NCBI GenBank assembly: GCA_025656455.1
Contig: JAHXHS010000026.1
Span: 1-64,000 of the forward strand
Source: Candidatus Thiodiazotropha sp. (ex Epidulcina cf. delphinae)
GTDB taxonomy: Bacteria > Pseudomonadota > Gammaproteobacteria > Chromatiales > Chromatiaceae
DNA length: 64,000 nucleotides
Direction: 5' to 3'
Shown: positions 27,603 to 36,072 of the stretch, in pieces
Position numbering within the stretch: position 1 is the stretch's first letter
Layout of the letters: the number at the start of each line of letters is the position of its first letter
Notes under the pieces: model-generated
The model's input: the letters and a program-made list of their open reading frames with translations, nothing else
What the model was told of the DNA's origin: nothing
Database searches by the model: none
Position numbers and translations under genes: made by a program

Positions 27603-29879
27603 TTAACGCAACTCAATCTGAATAAACGTACCGTAGGTCTGCGTAATATATGACACAGCCGGCCCAAGAGCCTGAAGAGACACATATTCTCCGGCGACCC
27701 CAATAGGGATCCACTCCGTGGAAAATGACAGTGGGGCAAAGCTCCCGACAGAGGGCGTATACGCAAGATTCGCACATCCCCTATCGTGTTGGGCAACCCC
27801 GTTTCTGCTATACGATAACCCATAGTGACCTGCGCCATTTGATCTGATCGTTGCATACCCAGTAACTTTAAAGTACGTGTATCCCGCACCGTAGGCGATA
27901 TCTATACGGCCCGAGCCCGGCTCCAGGGTAATGACTGATGGGGCCTCATTAAAATCAGTTGTATCTACGATTACATTTTTCCACATACCAGCGGCAGTGG
28001 CGTTGGGTGCTGTTACGTTTTTAAACACAGCCACTGCCACACCACCACTACTAGGGTATGCGCCGGAGATCGCTACGGGAAACGGGCCGAACACGTCGTT
28101 GCCGATCTTATATTTGATCAAGTAATCGCCGGAGGGTTTATCTACGGACGACGGGCTATATGCCTCGATCAGGTCACCGGTCCCTGATGTAAATTTTGCC
28201 GGCGTATATTCAGTGAACGTCGACGGCTCCGCACTACCGACCGCCCAGATCTTGGTGGATACCGGCTGGTCAGGCCAGACATTTACGATCATCACTGCGA
28301 ATACCTCGCCGTTAGCTCGAACAACCCTGTCCGATATCGATATCGATGGCCGTTGCTGGTTGCTCCAGTATTCCGGATAACTGGCAATCTTGGAATGATC
28401 TCTGACGTTGAGCCACATCGGATACTCAAAACCGTCCACCCAATCAGGATCAATAACGTACCCATCACCCACGGCGTCTGGCTTGACCGCGCTTTCCCAG
28501 GTTATAGACAGATCGGTAAAATCGCCAAGGTATCTGATTTTGCTAAGTTCCGGGATTTGTGTTCTCAGTGCTGTATCTGTTTTGAATGCTTTCCACATCT
28601 CACTCAAGATGAAGAAATACCCGAGCGACGTGCCATGCAGACGATCGTACGATACCAGCCCGAGCCGGGCAGGTTTGAAGTAGTTGGAATGTACAACTAC
28701 GTCAGCAAGCCCCTGGCACGTCGCATCCAATACTCTCCAGTCAGTCAGCCTGCCTTGCATAACCGGGTCAATGATTTTCTCTAGCTCGGCTTCTTCCGAC
28801 GTGTACAATCCGGATTCGCCAGGCATGGTGCTGGTCGAGTGCATGTATGGCACGCAGTATTTTTTCTTGATGGCCGTAACCGCTTTTGTGCCATGCTGAT
28901 CTTCGTCATACGGCACGAGGCGAGAGTAAATAATCACCGCATCGGGGCTGCCTGCTCTCAACGCGGCATACACCGCCTGCGCATCAGCGATCACTTGCGC
29001 CTGGGTCCTGCCATCCCCGTTCTGCATGGCATCGTTCAAACCGAGTTCGACGATAATAATGTCAAGATTCAGTGAATTGGTTAACTGTACATAGGTCTGT
29101 CCAATTTCAGGGTCGACCATGTTCATAGCTCTGTAATAGGTAAGACCGCCTGTGCCGGTATGGAATATATCCACATCGATGCCCTCGGCATCAAATGCCC
29201 GCTGGGCGAGAGACGACCACGAATCGAACCAGGGAAAAACAATCTCTGACGCGCCAAGCACGCCTATTCTCCCAGTAGCGGAAGGTAGGAGACTTGGGTT
29301 TAAGAGTTCCCATCCGACAGGACTCTCTCGGTACCTCAACTTCATTTCATAGCCGGCGCCGGAAATATCGCCAACCACGAGTGCTTTGCCTCCAAGCCTG
29401 GTTATCGTTAAGGCTCCAAGCCCATCGAGATCCAACGTTGGAGCAGTGATGGTGTTCCGGGCAATAGCACGTACTGAAACTTCCATGCCATCAACCAGGC
29501 TGCGCGCAGGAATGCTGAGTGACGCCGTCATGGCATCCGCTGTTCCCGCAGCTACGGAAAATTGCCCAAGCACCTGCATATTGGGTCTCAACAGATCGCT
29601 GATAAACTCTGCGTTCATTCGTAAGAACACACCGTCACCGGTGTTAAACGCCAGCGCCACGGCGTCACGCTCTATTGTCCATGTCGTACCTGTGATAGCG
29701 GTAACTCTAATACGCTCTTGTTCACCGTCCGCTACTCGCCGAAGAGTCGCCCAGAACCAATCGCCAGTACCAAGTATTGGAAATCCGGATGATGAAGCCA
29801 CATTCATTACAAGATCCGTCTCAATGACATTTGCAGTCAACACAGTGACAACATCGTTTAAGTACTTCATTTCAGCCAT
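27603..29879 (-). CDS. Phage tail-fibre-like protein with SGNH hydrolase domain
   Basis: 758 aa, no signal peptide. The N-terminal ~220 residues resemble phage baseplate/tail-fibre virion-binding regions (beta-rich, Thr/Ala-rich). The middle (~225-445) is an SGNH/GDSL-type esterase: block I reads IGVLGASE (Gly-Ala-Ser instead of Gly-Asp-Ser), block III is ELGLNDA and block V is YDRLHGTSLG (Asp-x-x-His). The C-terminal ~300 residues are beta-rich with no family I recognise. GGAG 8 nt before the ATG. No capsid, terminase or integrase genes are near, so it is a stranded tail gene or an exported glycan-deacetylating protein derived from one. Located just beyond tRNA-Asn, a common integration target. 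Confidence 0.65.
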   Translation of the reverse strand: MAEMKYLNDVVTVLTANVIETDLVMNVASSSGFPILGTGDWFWATLRRVADGEQERIRVTAITGTTWTIERDAVALAFNTGDGVFLRMNAEFISDLLRPNMQVLGQFSVAAGTADAMTASLSIPARSLVDGMEVSVRAIARNTITAPTLDLDGLGALTITRLGGKALVVGDISGAGYEMKLRYRESPVGWELLNPSLLPSATGRIGVLGASEIVFPWFDSWSSLAQRAFDAEGIDVDIFHTGTGGLTYYRAMNMVDPEIGQTYVQLTNSLNLDIIIVELGLNDAMQNGDGRTQAQVIADAQAVYAALRAGSPDAVIIYSRLVPYDEDQHGTKAVTAIKKKYCVPYMHSTSTMPGESGLYTSEEAELEKIIDPVMQGRLTDWRVLDATCQGLADVVVHSNYFKPARLGLVSYDRLHGTSLGYFFILSEMWKAFKTDTALRTQIPELSKIRYLGDFTDLSITWESAVKPDAVGDGYVIDPDWVDGFEYPMWLNVRDHSKIASYPEYWSNQQRPSISISDRVVRANGEVFAVMIVNVWPDQPVSTKIWAVGSAEPSTFTEYTPAKFTSGTGDLIEAYSPSSVDKPSGDYLIKYKIGNDVFGPFPVAISGAYPSSGGVAVAVFKNVTAPNATAAGMWKNVIVDTTDFNEAPSVITLEPGSGRIDIAYGAGYTYFKVTGYATIRSNGAGHYGLSYSRNGVAQHDRGCANLAYTPSVGSFAPLSFSTEWIPIGVAGEYVSLQALGPAVSYITQTYGTFIQIELR

Positions 29880-30220
29880 AGTAATTCTCCAAGATTAATA
29901 TTTTCCCTCTGTCGCAGCTCTTCCAATTAATTGGAAATCGGCCCGTGCAGGTATTGCACCGCCGAGCTATCGCGTATCGTGAACACACAGGGTAAATAAG
30001 CATCATTCTTAAGCAAGGGGTAAAAATCGTAATTGAAATATCGCTCGTTCACGATAAAGCCTCCCTGCAAGGATAATGTCACTCAATAATCGGTAATATA
30101 GGCTGCAGATGGAGCTTAAAAAAAAGAACAAACCGGCGTGAATTTTCCTGTATCCTGGATACGTCCATTTATTTGATGATCGATTTGGAGTTCAGTCATA
30201 GACAATAAGTTCCCTGCAGG

Positions 30221-30450
30221 ATTTGTCCGCTAATGAACGCGAATCAACGCAAATTCGCTGTGAATGATCTCATACCTTGGTTCCGCTTATCCGCTATATC
30301 CAGGCAGGTCATCCCGGAGCAAGAGAACAAAGACCGGAATCCACTCAATCGCTGAATCTGCCGGGGCATGGGATGAAAGGTACTAAGGCAAGCAGCAGGA
30401 AGGATGATTCCCATTCGCATTAATTTGCGTTCATTCGCGGACAATCAACT
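30221..30450. repeat. Imperfect inverted repeat, TTTGTCCGC-AATGAACGC family (copy A)
   Basis: TTTGTCCGCTAATGAACGCG near 30222 onward (with ACGCAAATT following) is matched in reverse by AATTTGCGTTCATTCGCGGA near 30422 onward. About 165 bp lie between the arms. A second copy lies at 56499-56729. The 734-bp stretch 29880-30613 contains this repeat and otherwise no gene I can support. Confidence 0.6.
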
Positions 30451-30613
30451 TTGAGTTGATGCACTGAACTCTGATGTATCCAGCCGATCAGGTATATATA
30501 GCCAGAAATATTTCTTCGAAATTGACCATTGTTAATGCAAACCGGCGCCCACAATGCCATGATATTTTGTGAGAGTAGGCTAATATATAGCCACCAACAA
30601 GGAGGTGGCTATT

Positions 30614-30865
30614 ATGAAAAAGAATCTGATATTTGAAATCGATTCAGCAATCATAGCGCAGACGGACAAGTGTAAAGTGTGCCATCGCTGCCTTACCGAT
30701 CGCTCCTTCCAACTCTGTAAGATCGATTACCTGGCCGCCGACGGTGCGGTGCTATTCGTCTCTGGCGAGCAATGTATCAACTGTGATTACCGTGTCTCAT
30801 TCGGCGGCGGCTCGGTCTGCTCCTGCCCGATCCGCAAGGAAATCATGAAGAAGTACAAATTATGA
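30614..30865 (+). CDS. Small cysteine-rich protein of unknown function
   Basis: 83 aa with eight cysteines: CKVCHRC (residues ~20-26), LC near 34, QCINC, and CSC near the C-terminus, plus basic ends (MKKNLIF, IMKKYKL). The pattern suggests a zinc or Fe-S binding fold but matches no family I recognise. The ATG at 30614 is chosen over the in-frame GTG at 30605 because a consensus AAGGAGGT ends 8 nt before it, while the GTG would overlap that site. Very strong translation signal and no neighbours in an operon. Confidence 0.6.
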   Translation: MKKNLIFEIDSAIIAQTDKCKVCHRCLTDRSFQLCKIDYLAADGAVLFVSGEQCINCDYRVSFGGGSVCSCPIRKEIMKKYKL

Positions 30866-31322
30866 ATGCCGATTCCGGATGGGATGGCCGACAGGTATTC
30901 GGTCGAGCCCTAAATAACCCCATGAGCCGTGATGTAATTTTTAGGTGGCACATGCCTTAAGGCGGCTTTTTCCTCCATTCTTTCCAGGGACAACAAGATG
31001 AACTGTTTAGGCTATCATTTCAGGTGGGGACCAGGATATTCACTTGGGAAACGAGGTTACATTAACCATGCGTGGAATCTGCATCCAACCAGAATCCACG
31101 GAGTCGGGTGGACGCGTTCCGTCATATTCGTTCGGCATCCATGTAACTGATTGTCAAGACTGACTTTCATGGACGACAGTCGATCCTGACATGTAAACCA
31201 AATCACGAACTTACCATCTCCCCCGCGTGGGAGAAGTGTTTTTGGGGACAGCAGTGAGTTCAGAGATATCTTTGAGGCCCCTACGTGAAAAAAAGCACGA
31301 ATAACATAATGGGGAAACATCC
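30866..31322. other. 457-bp intergenic stretch, nothing identified
   Basis: Contains a short GCCTTAAGGC palindrome followed by GGCTTTTT near 30953-30973 that could end the small cysteine-rich gene. No reading frame on either strand has credible codon use or a ribosome-binding site. Confidence 0.4.
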
Positions 31323-31565
31323 ATGTCAGCGGAAAAACGTTTGGGAATGGGCCCGATTCCAACTTCACCCGAAATGTACATTAATGAAAAACAGGTCGAC
31401 GGAATGTCCATTCTAAAAAAATTCGGCTGGAAGCTGGTGTGTATCAGAAGACCTCAGATCGGAGGCGTGTCCACTCTCCTGAAACACAGTCATGAGCGAG
31501 GCATCGGCGTATTGGGTGTGGATGGGGTGCTCAGAATCCATCCGGAGATCAAAATTCGCCAGTAA
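31323..31565 (+). CDS. Short hypothetical protein
   Basis: 80 aa, soluble and basic, with phrases GPIPTSPEMYINEKQVDGM, FGWKLVCIRRP and GVLGVDGVLRIHPEI. The composition looks protein-like (aromatics and charged residues spaced normally) and the final segment IHPEIKIRQ ends cleanly. The ribosome-binding site is weak (GGGGA ~8 nt upstream). No family recognised. It could be a remnant of a larger gene in this accessory stretch. Confidence 0.45.
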   Translation: MSAEKRLGMGPIPTSPEMYINEKQVDGMSILKKFGWKLVCIRRPQIGGVSTLLKHSHERGIGVLGVDGVLRIHPEIKIRQ

Positions 31566-31675
31566 CGCGAATGATGTACCTTGCGGCCTCTCGCTGACCA
31601 TTGCCGGGGAGGGGCCTGAGGCATCTCAGGCTGGGGAATTTCAGCCACTCAGCGGCCGTCTTCCTTAAATCAATT

Positions 31676-31795
31676 GGTTAGGGACTTCAAGCATGCCCTT
31701 GCTCGGTGTTGTGGCGCTTGCCAAGGGCATCAACCATTGGCAAGCACCACGCCTTGATCAAGGGCATGCTTGGAGCCCTGAACCTAACCTATTGG
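31676..31795. repeat. Imperfect inverted repeat upstream of the respiratory operon
   Basis: Arms GGTTAGGGACTTCAAGCATG (from 31676) and, in reverse, the sequence ending CATGCTTGGAGCCCTGAACC near 31790, with CAAGCATGCCCTTG/CAAGGGCATGCTTG as the best conserved core. It lies in the 470-bp gap 31566-32035, which otherwise shows only a short CCCCATG/CATGGGG palindrome at about 31866-31907. Confidence 0.5.
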
Positions 31796-32035
31796 GCTGC
31801 TGGGTTAATAATACGCGCATTCGGCTTGAAAAAGTGCTAAAAAAGATGTTGTGATAACTGACGAACCCCATGGTTTTATTGCCTTTCTGGTTGTAGGATC
31901 ATGGGGTGTGTAGTGGATGCCTGGAAAGGGAGCAGTATTGCAAGGCAGCGATGACCTTGGCTATCTTCCCACTGACAATCCATCGACACGTATGCGATCG
32001 GCTTTACAAATAAGAGTCATAAGGTGAGATAACGC

Positions 32036-32563
32036 ATGACGACCGAGCCTGTCACACGAGAAGAGACTTACCTGGCCCATGGCATATTCCTGTTCCTGCT
32101 GGTTTTCCTGCTCTGGATCATGCTGGCGGGCAGCCTGGAACCCGGTGAGATCGTAACCGGCCTGATGGTCGCCTTGGTGGTCACCCTGGCCAGCCGCCCC
32201 CATCTCTCCGTTTTCTCCGGCCTGCGCCTCTCTCCCTCGGCAATCGGGCCGTTTCTGGCCTATCTCGGCGTCTTCTTCGTGGAACTGGTGCGATCCAACA
32301 TCGACATGGCGCGTCGTGTCCTCTCTCCCTCCCTGCCCTTGCGTCCCGCGGTCGTCGAGGTCAAGACCAGGCTGTCGTCCTCCCTCGGACGCCTGATCCT
32401 GGCCAACAGCATCACCCTGACACCCGGCACCCTGACGGTGGATGTACGGGGGGAGATCATCCTGGTTCATTGGGTCGACTGCCCACCGGACAGCGATATC
32501 GAAAGCGCTACGCGCGCGATAACCAGCAAGTTTGAAAGACATCTGAAAGGCTTCGTTAGATGA
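32036..32563 (+). CDS. MrpE/MnhE-like subunit (MbxA position)
   Basis: 175-aa membrane protein, Mrp antiporter subunit E family. Two TM segments at the N-terminus (FLFLLVFLLWIMLAG, TGLMVALVVTLA), then a third (~74-92), then a cytoplasmic C-terminal domain with the family motif LANSITLTPGTLTVDV and HWVDCPPD. AAGGTGAG precedes the ATG. It is the first gene of a 13-gene run in the order of the Pyrococcus mbx operon. It overlaps the next gene by 4 bp. Probably part of the sodium/proton-translocating membrane arm. Confidence 0.88.
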   Translation: MTTEPVTREETYLAHGIFLFLLVFLLWIMLAGSLEPGEIVTGLMVALVVTLASRPHLSVFSGLRLSPSAIGPFLAYLGVFFVELVRSNIDMARRVLSPSLPLRPAVVEVKTRLSSSLGRLILANSITLTPGTLTVDVRGEIILVHWVDCPPDSDIESATRAITSKFERHLKGFVR

Positions 32564-32826
32564 CACTGACGCTATTGGAAACCGTCGCACTGGCAATGCT
32601 GGGGGGGGCAGTGGTATTGAGTCTGCTCCGGTTGTTGCTCGGGCCCACCGCGCCCGACCGGGTCGTAGCCGCCGACACCCTGGCGGTGATCACCACCTCC
32701 GGTCTGGTGGTGCTGGCCGCACTGCTTGCCAGCCCCCTCTATCTGGATGTGGCGCTGATCTACGGCGCCCTCGCCTTTGTCGGTGTCGTTGCCATCGCCC
32801 GCGCCATCGAGGGGAACGGCTCATGA
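32560..32826 (+). CDS. MrpF/MnhF-like subunit (MbxB position)
   Basis: 88 aa, three TM helices. The family motif RLLLGPTAPDRVVAADTLAV and the C-terminal IYGALAFVGVVAIARAIEG are diagnostic of the Mrp antiporter subunit F family. ATGA overlaps at both ends with MrpE-like and MrpG-like genes, indicating tight co-translation. Confidence 0.88.
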   Translation: MTLTLLETVALAMLGGAVVLSLLRLLLGPTAPDRVVAADTLAVITTSGLVVLAALLASPLYLDVALIYGALAFVGVVAIARAIEGNGS

Positions 32827-33140
32827 GATTACTGGCGGATGTGATATTGCTTATCGGAGCTGCCTTTACCCTGCTCGGCGCCTTGGGTCTGGTGCGAATG
32901 CCTGATGTCTACAATCGGATCCAGGCTGGTACGAAGGCGGTGACCTTGGGCGCGCTCTCGCTGCTGCTCGGGATCGGACTACTCTATCCGCAATGGTGGT
33001 CCAAGCTGCTGGTGATTGCGCTGATGATCCTGGTCACCAATCCCCTTGGCTCCTCCACCATCGCCAGGGCGCTGTTGATGGCAGGTGTCCAACCCTGGAA
33101 AAAAGTCGAGTCGAACAGTACCGGGGAGAATAATCCATGA
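32823..33140 (+). CDS. MrpG/MnhG-like subunit (MbxC position)
   Basis: 105 aa, three TM helices. Subunit G signature LGALGLVRMPDVYNRIQAGT, followed by TLGALSLLLGIGL and LVTNPLGSSTIARAL. Small membrane subunit of the Mrp-type module; 4-bp overlaps on both sides. Confidence 0.88.
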   Translation: MRLLADVILLIGAAFTLLGALGLVRMPDVYNRIQAGTKAVTLGALSLLLGIGLLYPQWWSKLLVIALMILVTNPLGSSTIARALLMAGVQPWKKVESNSTGENNP

Positions 33141-33445
33141 CCACGATCGAGCTTTGGATCGCCCTGACCCTGGCGCTGATGATGCTGAGTGCTGCGGTAA
33201 TGGTGTTATTGGTGAAAAACCATATTGCCGCGGTCGCCGCCGCCTCCGTGGTCTCGCTTGGATTGGCCCTGCTGTTTGTGCTGATGAGAGCCCCGGATGT
33301 AGCCATGACCGAGGCGGCCGTGGGTGTCGGCCTGAGCAGCCTGATCCTGGCCCTTGCCCTGCGCCGCCTGGGTCTCTGGGAAGTGGATGGCAAGACCGTG
33401 AAACCCAACCCGTTAAGCCTCAATAGGGAGAAAAGGGATGGGTAA
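33137..33445 (+). CDS. DUF4040/MbhD-like subunit (MbxD position)
   Basis: 102 aa, three TM helices, matching the part of MrpA/MrpB proteins known as DUF4040 or MbhD: LMRAPDVAMTEAAVGVGLSS with the conserved acidic residue and LILALALRRLG. Exists as a separate small gene here as in archaeal mbh/mbx operons, not fused to MrpA as in standard Mrp antiporters. Overlaps the next gene by 8 bp. Confidence 0.88.
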   Translation: MTTIELWIALTLALMMLSAAVMVLLVKNHIAAVAAASVVSLGLALLFVLMRAPDVAMTEAAVGVGLSSLILALALRRLGLWEVDGKTVKPNPLSLNREKRDG

Positions 33446-34124
33446 TCTGACCGGCCTGCTGTTTGCCGGAGGCCTGGGGTTCATGCTCCTGGCGATCGCC
33501 GGCGGGCTCGATTTCGGCGCCCCTCCGATGCTCATCGGCAGTGCGATTCAGGCACAAGCGCCCGCTGAGACCGGGGCAACCAATATCGTCACCTCGGTGG
33601 TACTGGGCTATCGCGCCATCGACACCTTGGGAGAACTCTCCATCCTCTTCGCCGCTGCCGCCTCGGCCGGGTTGGTGTTGGGACGCCGGCATACCTCGGC
33701 AGGCACTCAGACAGAGGGTGGTTTTATCCTGCGCACGGGAGGCGGGATACTGTTTCCATTGATGATGACGATCGGCTTCTACATCATTTTTCACGGTCAC
33801 CTGACACCTGGGGGTGGTTTTCAGGGGGGCGTGATCCTGGCGGCGGCCTTCTTCCTGCCGCTGTTGGCCCGTCCAGGCGCTAAACTTCACCACAGCACAT
33901 TGAGTCTGATCGAGGGTTTTGCCGGGGCAAGCTTTATCCTCGTCGGCCTGTTGGCATTGGCGGAGGGGAAGGCGTTCCTGCAACCCCTGCTGATTCAGGA
34001 TACGCTCGGCCAGCTCTTCTCTGCCGGCACCCTGCCATTGCTCTATCTGGCCGTCGGTCTGAAGGTGGGCGCTGAACTGGCCAGCCTGCTGTCACGCCTC
34101 GCCCAAACAGAGGCCTCCCAATGA
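33438..34124 (+). CDS. MbhE-MrpB fusion subunit (MbxF position)
   Basis: 228 aa. The N-terminal ~75 residues contain the MbhE-like segment TNIVTSVVLGYRAIDTLGEL. The C-terminal ~140 residues are MrpB/MnhB (ILFPLMMTIGFYIIFHGHLT, then PGGGFQGGVILAAAFFL), about five to six TM helices in all. In archaeal hydrogenases these two parts are separate genes; here they are one. 4-bp overlap with the MrpC-like gene. Confidence 0.87.
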   Translation: MGNLTGLLFAGGLGFMLLAIAGGLDFGAPPMLIGSAIQAQAPAETGATNIVTSVVLGYRAIDTLGELSILFAAAASAGLVLGRRHTSAGTQTEGGFILRTGGGILFPLMMTIGFYIIFHGHLTPGGGFQGGVILAAAFFLPLLARPGAKLHHSTLSLIEGFAGASFILVGLLALAEGKAFLQPLLIQDTLGQLFSAGTLPLLYLAVGLKVGAELASLLSRLAQTEASQ

Positions 34125-34600
34125 TCCCGGCCCTCACCCCGGAACTGATTCTCTACGCCACCGCCATCGGGCTGACCACGATCGGTCTCGCCGGTGTGGT
34201 TCTGTCGGTTCATCTGTTCCGCATGGTGCTGTCCCTGGTCATCGCTGAAGCCGGGGTAAATCTGATGCTGGTGCTGGCCGGCTATCGCTGGGATGCGGTG
34301 GCGCCGATACTCACCTCCCTGGGTGAACAACCCGCGATGGTCGATCCGGTGCCACAGGCGATGGTGCTGACGGCAATCGTCATCGGTGTCGGTGTTCAGG
34401 CCCTTGCGGTGAGCATTCTGATTCGTATTCGCCAACGCTACGCCACCCTGGACCGGTGGGAGGTCGCTGAGCGGATGGATGCCGATATCGCCGCCACGGC
34501 GGGGACTCCCAGGGATGTCAGTCAGGAGGCGCCGCTCGGCGAGCGGCCGCTGCCGCCGATTCCCGCAAAGCGGGTGGATCCCAGTGGGAGTGAGTCATGA
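34121..34600 (+). CDS. MrpC/NuoK-like subunit (MbxG position)
   Basis: 159 aa with three TM helices in the first ~105 residues: TTIGLAGVVLSVHLFRMVLS, AEAGVNLMLVLAGY (conserved Glu as in NuoK) and DPVPQAMVLTAIVIGVGVQA. The C-terminal ~50 residues are a hydrophilic Pro-rich extension not found in short MrpC. Sits between MrpB-like and MrpD-like genes with 4-bp overlaps. Confidence 0.9.
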   Translation: MIPALTPELILYATAIGLTTIGLAGVVLSVHLFRMVLSLVIAEAGVNLMLVLAGYRWDAVAPILTSLGEQPAMVDPVPQAMVLTAIVIGVGVQALAVSILIRIRQRYATLDRWEVAERMDADIAATAGTPRDVSQEAPLGERPLPPIPAKRVDPSGSES

Positions 34601-36072
34601 ACGGCGCGTTGGCGCTCACCATTGCCCTGCCGCTCCTTGGCGCTTTTCTGCTACCGGTGCTGATGCGTGTGTCAGTGGCGTTCGGCGTCTGGATCGGGCC
34701 CGCCATCCTGGCCTATGGCTGTTGGATCCTGGGCGATCTGTGGCTGACGGGTTCGATGCAACCCTTCTCGGTCGCCCTGGGCGGATTCGCACCGCCGTTG
34801 GGGATCAATCTCTATGCCGATACCCTCGCCCTGCTGTTCGCCCTCGCTGCGCAACTGCTGGGTCTCATCTTCTGGCCCTTCAAACTGGACCAGGATAGCG
34901 CCAGACGCCAGGCCTTGATGCTGCTGTTGGTAGCCGCCTCCACCGGCCTGGCGCTCTCCGGCGACCTCTTCAATCTCTATGTCTTCTACGAACTGACGGC
35001 AGTCGCTACTTTCGGTCTGGTAGCCGCCTCCGGCACCAGCGCTGCCTATGCGGCAACCATCCGCTATCTGATACTCAGCGGCATCGGTTCGGTATTGACC
35101 CTGTTCGGCATCGCCCTGATCTACGGCCAAACAGGCACCCTCAATCTGGCCCACCTGGCGCAACTTGCACCCGAACAACTGAGCAATGAACTGGGACTGG
35201 CCGCCTTCCTGAGCCTACTGATCGGCATCGGCGTCAAGGCTGAACTCTTCCCGGTCAACACCTGGGTGCCTGAAGTCTACGCCACCGCCTCAAGCCGACT
35301 GTCGGCGTTTCTTGCCGGACTGGTCTCCAAACTGGCCCTGCTGATTATTTTGCGCCTGCTGCTACTGGTGTTCCATCAACCGGAAGCGGCACAAGTGATA
35401 TTGATCCTCGGCATCCTCGGAGTGGTCAGCGGTGAACTGGCGGCTTGGCGCGCCAAGGAGATGCGGCGCATGCTGGCCTTCTCCTCCATCGGCCAGCTTG
35501 GGGTGCTGTTCATCGCCATGGCGCTGCCGGACGGGCAAGGCATGCTGGCGGTATTGGCCCTTGCCCTGCACCACCTGGTGATCAAGTCGGGCCTGTTCAT
35601 GCTGGCGGATGGCTGGGGCGGCGCCTTGCAACGGTTGCGCGGCAGCGCCGCCGCCTCGCCTTTGGCGGCCGGGCTGTTCGTGCTCTTCTCCCTCTCCCTG
35701 GTCGGGATGCCGCCGTTGCCCGGTTTTTGGGCCAAGTTCACTTTGATTACCGAGTTGGCGGGGCAGACCGAGCCACTCTACCTGATGGGTCTGACGGTCT
35801 TTCTCCTAGCTACGGTGGTTGAGGCCGCCTACCTGTTTCGTGTAGCAGCCATCATCTATCAATCAGCCCCGCAGGAGAGACGACCTGATGAGATACCAAA
35901 GGCCGGAGGCCTCTCACTGGCAACCGCCGGCCTGTTTGGAGCGGGATTGATCGCCACTACCCTGCTGATCGCCCCCGTGGGCGACCGACTGCAGACCATC
36001 GCCGCACAGGCACAGGATGTCGATCTCTACATCAATACCGTCTTCCCGGCGACGCCTGGAGCCAGTCAATGA
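34597..36072 (+). CDS. MrpD/NuoN-like antiporter subunit (MbxH position)
   Basis: 491 aa, about 14 TM helices, proton-conducting membrane transporter family. Conserved elements: NLYVFYELTAVATFGLVA with the TM5 Glu, GVKAELFPVNTWVPEVYA with the TM7 Lys, LAGLVSKLALLIILRLL, and LHHLVIKSGLFMLADG with a TM12 Lys. These are the ion-path residues of complex I-type antiporter subunits. First of two such subunits in the operon. Confidence 0.92.
   Translation: MNGALALTIALPLLGAFLLPVLMRVSVAFGVWIGPAILAYGCWILGDLWLTGSMQPFSVALGGFAPPLGINLYADTLALLFALAAQLLGLIFWPFKLDQDSARRQALMLLLVAASTGLALSGDLFNLYVFYELTAVATFGLVAASGTSAAYAATIRYLILSGIGSVLTLFGIALIYGQTGTLNLAHLAQLAPEQLSNELGLAAFLSLLIGIGVKAELFPVNTWVPEVYATASSRLSAFLAGLVSKLALLIILRLLLLVFHQPEAAQVILILGILGVVSGELAAWRAKEMRRMLAFSSIGQLGVLFIAMALPDGQGMLAVLALALHHLVIKSGLFMLADGWGGALQRLRGSAAASPLAAGLFVLFSLSLVGMPPLPGFWAKFTLITELAGQTEPLYLMGLTVFLLATVVEAAYLFRVAAIIYQSAPQERRPDEIPKAGGLSLATAGLFGAGLIATTLLIAPVGDRLQTIAAQAQDVDLYINTVFPATPGASQ

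Noticed and set aside
27423..30600. Integrated prophage with att sites at tRNA-Asn
   Set aside because: No integrase, and no visible duplicate of the tRNA 3' end was found in the following 3 kb; only a tail-like gene is present.
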